Below, in pieces: positions 59,468-64,000 of a stretch of 64,000 nt of DNA. Both the position numbers and the translations under genes were made by a program. The notes below the pieces were generated by a model. That model searched no databases, was not told the DNA's origin, and saw only the letters and a list, made by a program, of their open reading frames with translations. Within the stretch, counting starts at the first letter, position 1; each line of letters opens with the position of its first letter. Origin of the DNA: Gammaproteobacteria bacterium (GTDB lineage: Bacteria; Pseudomonadota; Gammaproteobacteria; Pseudomonadales; Pseudohongiellaceae); the NCBI GenBank assembly GCA_009844085.1, contig VYCF01000072.1, forward strand, positions 62,001 through 126,000, written 5' to 3'.

Positions 59468-60619
59468 TCAGAACAAGGGTACTTGATGATTCGCATAGTA
59501 AGGCGTGGCCGGCGGCGGGCGAAAGCCAACGACTCTCTGACTGGCTTTGTCCACGTGCACTTCGAAAAGCGGAGTTTTGTTGAACGCGCGGCGAACGATG
59601 TCGCGACCCACGGGCGCTTCGCCGTCTCCGACTATGGCTTGGGTGAAGATCACCTTCCAGGATGCGCCATCGTGATTCCGGGGCGCCGAATGGCCGAAAG
59701 TTTCACCCGGCGGAAGATACATCGGGATTTCCGATACATACATCTCGCGCGGCATCACATATCCAAGTATCCGCGCACTGCCGCCGAGGTTCGACAACGC
59801 GGCCTGAACGTCCGGTGACGTTTTGGCAATTTCGACAATGCTCGCCATCTCGGCTTCGTCGATTTCGGTCACCGCGAGGTAAACGCCTTCCGGCGCTTCA
59901 TGAGCGTAAAGGCTGGAAATCGCATGTGAGCGGAGTCCGAAGGCTGCCGCAATTGCAACGGCAAGCGTAGCGATAAAGACCAGGCTCCATCCGGCTAATC
60001 TCCCGATCGTCGAGACGCCGAAGTTGACGCGAAAGCCCGACAGCCATCCCTTGGGAAGAAACATGCCGGTCTCGCGCATATAGGCGCCGTAGCCTTCATA
60101 ACGCGCAAGGCAGATGCGTTCTTCAGCCTTGGCTAGGGCAATGTAGAGGAATACGACGATCACCGTGAAGATCAGCACAAGGAATCGCGGCCACACCAGC
60201 AAGAGACCCAAACTCGCAACCATCAGAGCGAGGTATTGCGGGTGGCGGATCTTGCGGTAAATCCCGCCCATCACGGCGTCCTTTCGCAGCAACTTGGCGC
60301 GGTAAATCTGGAAGGCCCCAACCGCGAAAACGATCAGACCGCCAAAGAACATGGCGACGCCAAGCGGTTCGAGGATTGCGATGAGCGGCGAGCTGGTCGC
60401 TTCCAGCGCATGGGGCAGAAAGAACTGGATGGTCCAGTTCGTGAGGCCAATAGACTGGAGAATGTCCAGCCCGGGTCCGTAAACCGCGTAGAAGTAAGCC
60501 GCGAACGGGGAAGCCATATAGAAGAACTCGAAAGCAATCAGCGCGTAGAATGCGGCGCTTGCCCAAAAGGCGCGCCGCGCGATCTTCGCGGTATCGATAG
60601 ATTCATGTATTTCTTCCAT
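59468..60619 (-). CDS. ICMT/PEMT-like membrane protein with extra C-terminal domain
   Basis: A protein of 383 residues. The N-terminal half has six or so helices and the methyltransferase-family block YRKIRHPQYLALMVASLGLLL, then AEERICLARYEGYGAYMRE. After a further helix (about 216-240) a C-terminal domain of 140 residues without membrane segments follows, rich in charged residues and of unknown type. ATG 60619 has GGAGAATCC upstream. It and the shorter neighbour may have arisen by duplication. Substrate unknown. Confidence 0.7.
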   Translation of the reverse strand: MEEIHESIDTAKIARRAFWASAAFYALIAFEFFYMASPFAAYFYAVYGPGLDILQSIGLTNWTIQFFLPHALEATSSPLIAILEPLGVAMFFGGLIVFAVGAFQIYRAKLLRKDAVMGGIYRKIRHPQYLALMVASLGLLLVWPRFLVLIFTVIVVFLYIALAKAEERICLARYEGYGAYMRETGMFLPKGWLSGFRVNFGVSTIGRLAGWSLVFIATLAVAIAAAFGLRSHAISSLYAHEAPEGVYLAVTEIDEAEMASIVEIAKTSPDVQAALSNLGGSARILGYVMPREMYVSEIPMYLPPGETFGHSAPRNHDGASWKVIFTQAIVGDGEAPVGRDIVRRAFNKTPLFEVHVDKASQRVVGFRPPPATPYYANHQVPLF

Positions 60620-60809
60620 CGGCTGGATTCTCCGTAAAGTCGATTTGACGCGGTTCTGGCACCCTGACAAACGGTTTGATCGGCAATTTTGTTACGCGTC
60701 CCGGATTAGGCGCTATCCGAATCTTGCCCGGAAACCAGGTATCGCCGGATATCAATTGGATGACGAAATTCGGATAGAAATGTTTGTCGATGAATGACGC
60801 AATTGTCAT
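60603..60809 (-). CDS. Possible small protein (68 aa)
   Basis: A short open frame overlapping the start of the membrane protein gene downstream by 17 bases. It is basic and proline-rich (IRIAPNPGRVTKLPIKPFVR). Its first twenty codons recur in degenerate form at 63219-63285 (IDKHFYPN is kept), but base differences between the copies are not concentrated in third positions. I cannot tell a real gene from a chance frame in a repeat. Confidence 0.28.
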   Translation of the reverse strand: MTIASFIDKHFYPNFVIQLISGDTWFPGKIRIAPNPGRVTKLPIKPFVRVPEPRQIDFTENPADGRNT

Positions 60810-60817
60810 GTCACCAT
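60751..60817. repeat. 67-base direct repeat, copy 1 (upstream of DUF5916 gene)
   Basis: This stretch and 63219-63285 are alike at about 85% of positions without gaps. Each ends about 20 bases before a start codon on the plus strand (DUF5916 gene at 60839, ada at 63301). The two copies thus bracket the DUF5916 gene. Confidence 0.8.
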
Positions 60818-60838
60818 TTGAAACGGAGTTTCGTGTCG

Positions 60839-63121
60839 ATGATTATTTTGATCGGGAAGTTTTCCCGCTGGCGGTGCCTGGTTTGCGCGGGCCTGCTGTT
60901 TTGTTTGAGTTCGTTCGCTTTTGGCCAGGAAAATCTGGTCATTCCCGAAATCGGCGGCGTTCCGGCGCTGGAGGATTTCGCCGGAATGGAACCAGTTACT
61001 CCGCTGGCGCGGTCCATGGCCCTGGTGGAGAACTTCATTCAGCGCGAACCTCACGACGGCGAGCCCTCCAGCGAACGCACCGAAGTCTATGTCGGCTACG
61101 ACCGCACCGAATTGCATGTCGTATTCCTCGCCTTCGACAGCGAACCCGAAGGCGTTCGCGCCAACCTGTCCTCGCGGGAAAACATCGACGGCGACGATTC
61201 GGTGGCGATCACCCTGGACACCTTCAACGACCAGCGCGCCGCTTTGACTTTCCGCTCGACCCCGCTCGGCGTCCAGTGGGACGCGCGCTGGACCGAAAGC
61301 GCTTCGGAATTCGACACGACGTTCGAAGCCGTCTGGGACAGCGAGGGCCGACTCACCGACGACGGCTACATGGTCAGAATCGCCATTCCACTGCGCAGCC
61401 TGCGCTTTCCCGACACCTCCGAGCAAACCTGGCGGGTGCAATTCGCGCGCAACGTCTACCGGCTGAGCGAGTGGTCCTACTGGCCGCGGTTCACCATCGA
61501 CATCGAGGGCCGCCTTAACCAGACCGCCATGCTCAATGGCATCCGCGAAGTTTCGCCGGGAAACAACTACCAGATCATCCCCTTCCTGTTCGCCCGGGAA
61601 GCTGAAGTCCTCAACCGGAACACGGCGGTTGGCCCCGGCTTTGAAACCACCGGCGAACAGGAACTCGGCATTGACGCCAAGTTCGTCTTCAACGACAGCA
61701 TGGCGCTCGACGTTACCCTCAACCCGGACTTCAGCCAGATCGAATCCGACGAGCCGCAAGTCACGGTGAACGAGCGCTTCGAGGTGCAGTTCCCCGAGCG
61801 GCGGCCCTTCTTCGTCGAAAACGCTGACTTTTTCGCCACCGATTCCACCCTGGTCTTCACCCGCCGCATCATCGACCCCGAAGGCGGACTGCGCTTCACC
61901 GGCCGATCCGGCGATTATGGCTTCGGCGGCATCGTCGTCAACGACATCGCGCCGGGCCAAGGCCGGGCGGACACCGACCCGCTGGCGGGCGAAAAAGCCA
62001 ATATCGCCATCCTGCGCGGCTTCCGCGATTTCGGCGAACAGGATCGTTACGGATTCCTCGTCAGCGACCGGGAATTCGGCGACGGCTACAACCGCGTCGC
62101 GAGCATAGACGGCCGCATCAAGCTCAGCGAGAACTGGATCAGCCAGTTGCAAGTCATCGGCAGCGAAACCGAACCATATTCGGGCGATGGCGAAACCCAT
62201 ACCGGCGTGCAGTACAATTTCCAGATCAACCACGTCGGGCGCAACTGGAACACCCGGACCCATTTCATCGAAACGAGTCCCGGATTCCGCGCCGACCTCG
62301 GTTTCATGAACCGTTTCTTCCGCCCGGACACTTCCGGCATGCGCCAGCGCATCGCTTACACCTGGTTTCCAGAAGACGTGCCGCTCAACAGCATCGCAAC
62401 AACCTGGTTCGGGGTCTACCTGGAGGACTGGGCGGGAACCAAGATCTACCACCAGAACGGCCCCGGTTTCGAGTTCGCCACTGACTCCACGGTGCTGCAC
62501 CTGGGCTGGACCGGCTACAATGAAATCCTCCGGCCCGGCGATTATTCCGGGTTGATGGCGACCCAGAACCACGACTACGACGACTGGCAGATAGAATTCG
62601 AGAACAACTCGCTGAACACCCTAGAATTCGGCCTCGGCTACCGCTGGGGCAAGACCTTGAATCTCGTGCCGGCCATCGGCGTGATGCCTTATGTCGCCGA
62701 TCACGGCCGGGTCACCGCCGACGCGCTCTGGCGCCCGACCGACCGGCTGCGGGTCAGCAACACCTATCTCTACACCGATGTGCGAAACTCGGGCGGGGCG
62801 CAGATCTTCAGCAACGAGATTGTCCGCAGCAACTGGAATTATCAGTTCACGCGTGAATGGTCGTTGCGCTTCATCGCCCAGTACGAGGAAACCCGGGGCG
62901 GCCCGCTGACCCGGCTGGAGGACGAGCGCAACCTCAATTTCGACTTGCTGCTGCGCTATGTGATCAATCCCTGGTCGGCCTTCTACGCGGGCTACAACTC
63001 CAATAGCAGCAACTTCGAGATCGTCGAATACGAAGGCGAGCGCGAGCTGGTCAATGCCAGCGATCTACGCCGCGACGGCGACCAGTTCTTCGTCAAATTT
63101 TCCTATTTGTTCCAACGCTGA
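60839..63121 (+). CDS. DUF5916 outer membrane protein with CBM9-like domain
   Basis: An exported protein of 760 residues. A signal peptide covers about residues 1-29. A CBM9-like beta-sandwich follows (about 60-230: VYVGYDRTELHVVFLAFDSE, ISITLDT-like VAITLDTFND, MVRIAIPLRSLRFPD) and then a long beta-barrel-like region typical of DUF5916, with LNPDFSQIESDEPQVTVNER and FPERRPFFVE, ending in aromatic FSYLFQR, a fair outer-membrane insertion signal. Function in this family is unknown; it may handle carbohydrate or siderophore-like substrates. The ATG at 60839 begins the signal peptide. A direct repeat lies on either side. Confidence 0.86.
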   Translation: MIILIGKFSRWRCLVCAGLLFCLSSFAFGQENLVIPEIGGVPALEDFAGMEPVTPLARSMALVENFIQREPHDGEPSSERTEVYVGYDRTELHVVFLAFDSEPEGVRANLSSRENIDGDDSVAITLDTFNDQRAALTFRSTPLGVQWDARWTESASEFDTTFEAVWDSEGRLTDDGYMVRIAIPLRSLRFPDTSEQTWRVQFARNVYRLSEWSYWPRFTIDIEGRLNQTAMLNGIREVSPGNNYQIIPFLFAREAEVLNRNTAVGPGFETTGEQELGIDAKFVFNDSMALDVTLNPDFSQIESDEPQVTVNERFEVQFPERRPFFVENADFFATDSTLVFTRRIIDPEGGLRFTGRSGDYGFGGIVVNDIAPGQGRADTDPLAGEKANIAILRGFRDFGEQDRYGFLVSDREFGDGYNRVASIDGRIKLSENWISQLQVIGSETEPYSGDGETHTGVQYNFQINHVGRNWNTRTHFIETSPGFRADLGFMNRFFRPDTSGMRQRIAYTWFPEDVPLNSIATTWFGVYLEDWAGTKIYHQNGPGFEFATDSTVLHLGWTGYNEILRPGDYSGLMATQNHDYDDWQIEFENNSLNTLEFGLGYRWGKTLNLVPAIGVMPYVADHGRVTADALWRPTDRLRVSNTYLYTDVRNSGGAQIFSNEIVRSNWNYQFTREWSLRFIAQYEETRGGPLTRLEDERNLNFDLLLRYVINPWSAFYAGYNSNSSNFEIVEYEGERELVNASDLRRDGDQFFVKFSYLFQR

Positions 63122-63218
63122 AGCGCGCCGGGAGCCTGCGCCGCAAGCGAAAACCACAAACGTGCGGATGTGGAAAGTGGGTATCGCGGCCGGGCGGCTG
63201 GGCCGTCGAAATCAAGAA

Positions 63219-63285
63219 ATCGATTGGATGACCAAATTCGGATAGAAGTGCTTGTCGATGCATGGCGTAATTGCCATGTCACAAT
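63219..63285. repeat. 67-base direct repeat, copy 2 (upstream of ada)
   Basis: Second copy of the repeat at 60751-60817, about 85% identical, 15 bases before the ada start. In the minus direction the short open frame of copy 1 is interrupted here by a TGA after 22 codons. Confidence 0.8.
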
Positions 63286-63300
63286 TGGAGAGAAGCCAAG

Positions 63301-64000
63301 ATGGCAAAATCGAAGAGGAATCAGCAAATCAGGATTCCATCAAACAAAGAGATGCATGCTGCGATCGACAATCGCAACGAAGCTTACGATGGAGCCTTTT
63401 TCTACGGGGTTATAACTACTGGCGTCGTTTGCAAACCGTCTTGCGCATCGCGACCCGCTCGTCCCAAGAATATTCGCTTTTTTCTGGACCTGGATTCAGC
63501 AAGGCAGGCTGGTTTCCGCCCTTGCAAGAGGTGCAGACCGGAAAATCTTGGGAAGGAACTGGAAAAAATAGTCGAGATTGCAAGATACATCGAGTCAAAA
63601 GCGGACGATCACATAACTCTGACAGAGCTGTCCAAAATGGCAAACCTGTCCCCTTCGAGATTTCAAAAAGTATTTAAATCCATACTAGGAGTCTCTCCCA
63701 AGGAGTATCAGGACGCCAGCCGTCTCGACAAGTACAAGTCTGCCTTGAAAAAGGGAAAGACGGTGACGGAAGCAATCTATTTCGCCGGATATGGTTCTCC
63801 CAGCCGCGTGTACGGCGAAGCAGCCCGAAACATGGGCATGACTCCCGCGGCGTATCGAGCTGAAGCTGCGGGCGAACGAATCTATTTTGCATATCGCAAC
63901 TCATTTTTGGGCCCGCTTTTGATGGCGGCAACCGAACGCGGTGTATGCTTCGCACAATTCGGAGACAACTTGGAACAACTCAAGGACCAATTGAAGGCCG
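63301..64000 (+). CDS. ada: Bifunctional methyltransferase/activator Ada (3' end off window)
   Basis: The first 233 residues of Ada, which repairs methylated DNA and switches on the adaptive response. The N-terminal zinc domain is complete, with four cysteines at 44, 48, 75 and 78 (GVVCKPSC and PCKRC); Cys44 is the likely methyl acceptor from phosphotriesters. An AraC-type helix-turn-helix follows (about 88-190), then the start of the O6-methylguanine methyltransferase domain (about 195 on). The ATG at 63301 follows GGAGAG. Composition is slightly more AT-rich than the gene before. Confidence 0.92.
   Translation, partial: MAKSKRNQQIRIPSNKEMHAAIDNRNEAYDGAFFYGVITTGVVCKPSCASRPARPKNIRFFLDLDSARQAGFRPCKRCRPENLGKELEKIVEIARYIESKADDHITLTELSKMANLSPSRFQKVFKSILGVSPKEYQDASRLDKYKSALKKGKTVTEAIYFAGYGSPSRVYGEAARNMGMTPAAYRAEAAGERIYFAYRNSFLGPLLMAATERGVCFAQFGDNLEQLKDQLKA

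Noticed and set aside
60806..62572. Minus-strand frame of 588 codons opposite the DUF5916 gene
   Set aside because: Shadow frame, Val/Ala/Gly/Asp-rich composition typical of antisense reading in GC-rich genes.

Overview
The window looks like the chromosome of an uncultured, probably marine gammaproteobacterium. The conserved blocks keep the gammaproteobacterial order: zapE | zapG; murA-ibaG-mlaC facing yrbG-kdsD-kdsC-lptC-lptA-lptB-rpoN-ptsN-rapZ-npr; a DegS/AlgW-type protease beside hisD-hisG-murA. Transport genes favour salt-linked energetics: a DUF4212/VC_2705-type symporter pair, an AGCS amino acid symporter, and a pyrophosphatase pump with a K+-dependent signature. Core genes look GC-rich. 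I cannot name a genus. I see no rRNA, tRNA, CRISPR array, integrase or transposase.

Layout. 1-10.9 kb (minus): one tightly overlapping restriction operon. In order of transcription it holds a type III-like Res helicase-nuclease, a small unknown protein, a DUF1828 protein, a Mod-like methyltransferase, an AAA ATPase, a DUF4276 protein and a RelE-like/UvrD helicase fusion cut by the window edge. 11.1-33.6 kb: core genes for a CapA-like protein, a DUF4097 surface protein behind a near-perfect sigma-54 promoter, division factors, sulfate activation (cysD, cysNC), Nif3, periplasmic protease, histidine synthesis, peptidoglycan (murA), lipid and LPS transport, sigma-54 itself, the nitrogen PTS and MgtE. 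34.2-48.7 kb (minus): an eleven-gene island resembling a DNA phosphorothioation system. It has a DndC/SspD-like PP-loop protein with a frameshift, a cysteine desulfurase, a GHKL ATPase, two poorly known proteins, an alpha-CTD/sigma-region-4 fusion, a PLD-helicase, a DndD-like ATPase, two small proteins and a phosphorothioate-binding HNH nuclease. 48.9-64 kb: an AAA/DUF4143 ATPase, transporters, Mrp, a pyrophosphatase pump, DinD, an orphan antitoxin, two isoprenylcysteine-methyltransferase-like membrane proteins, a DUF5916 outer membrane protein and the start of ada.

How it works together. The middle block is an envelope-building neighbourhood (KDO supply, LptC-LptA-LptB, MurA, MlaC) with nitrogen-PTS regulators embedded in it. 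Two defence islands flank it. Points worth most attention: the phosphorothioation-like operon with an in-cluster phosphorothioate-reading nuclease and a poly-G frameshift in its sulfur-transfer gene; five consecutive hairpins between ibaG and murA, one abutting the murA ribosome site and two with CsrA-type loops; the sigma-54 promoter; and an mla locus reduced to mlaC.
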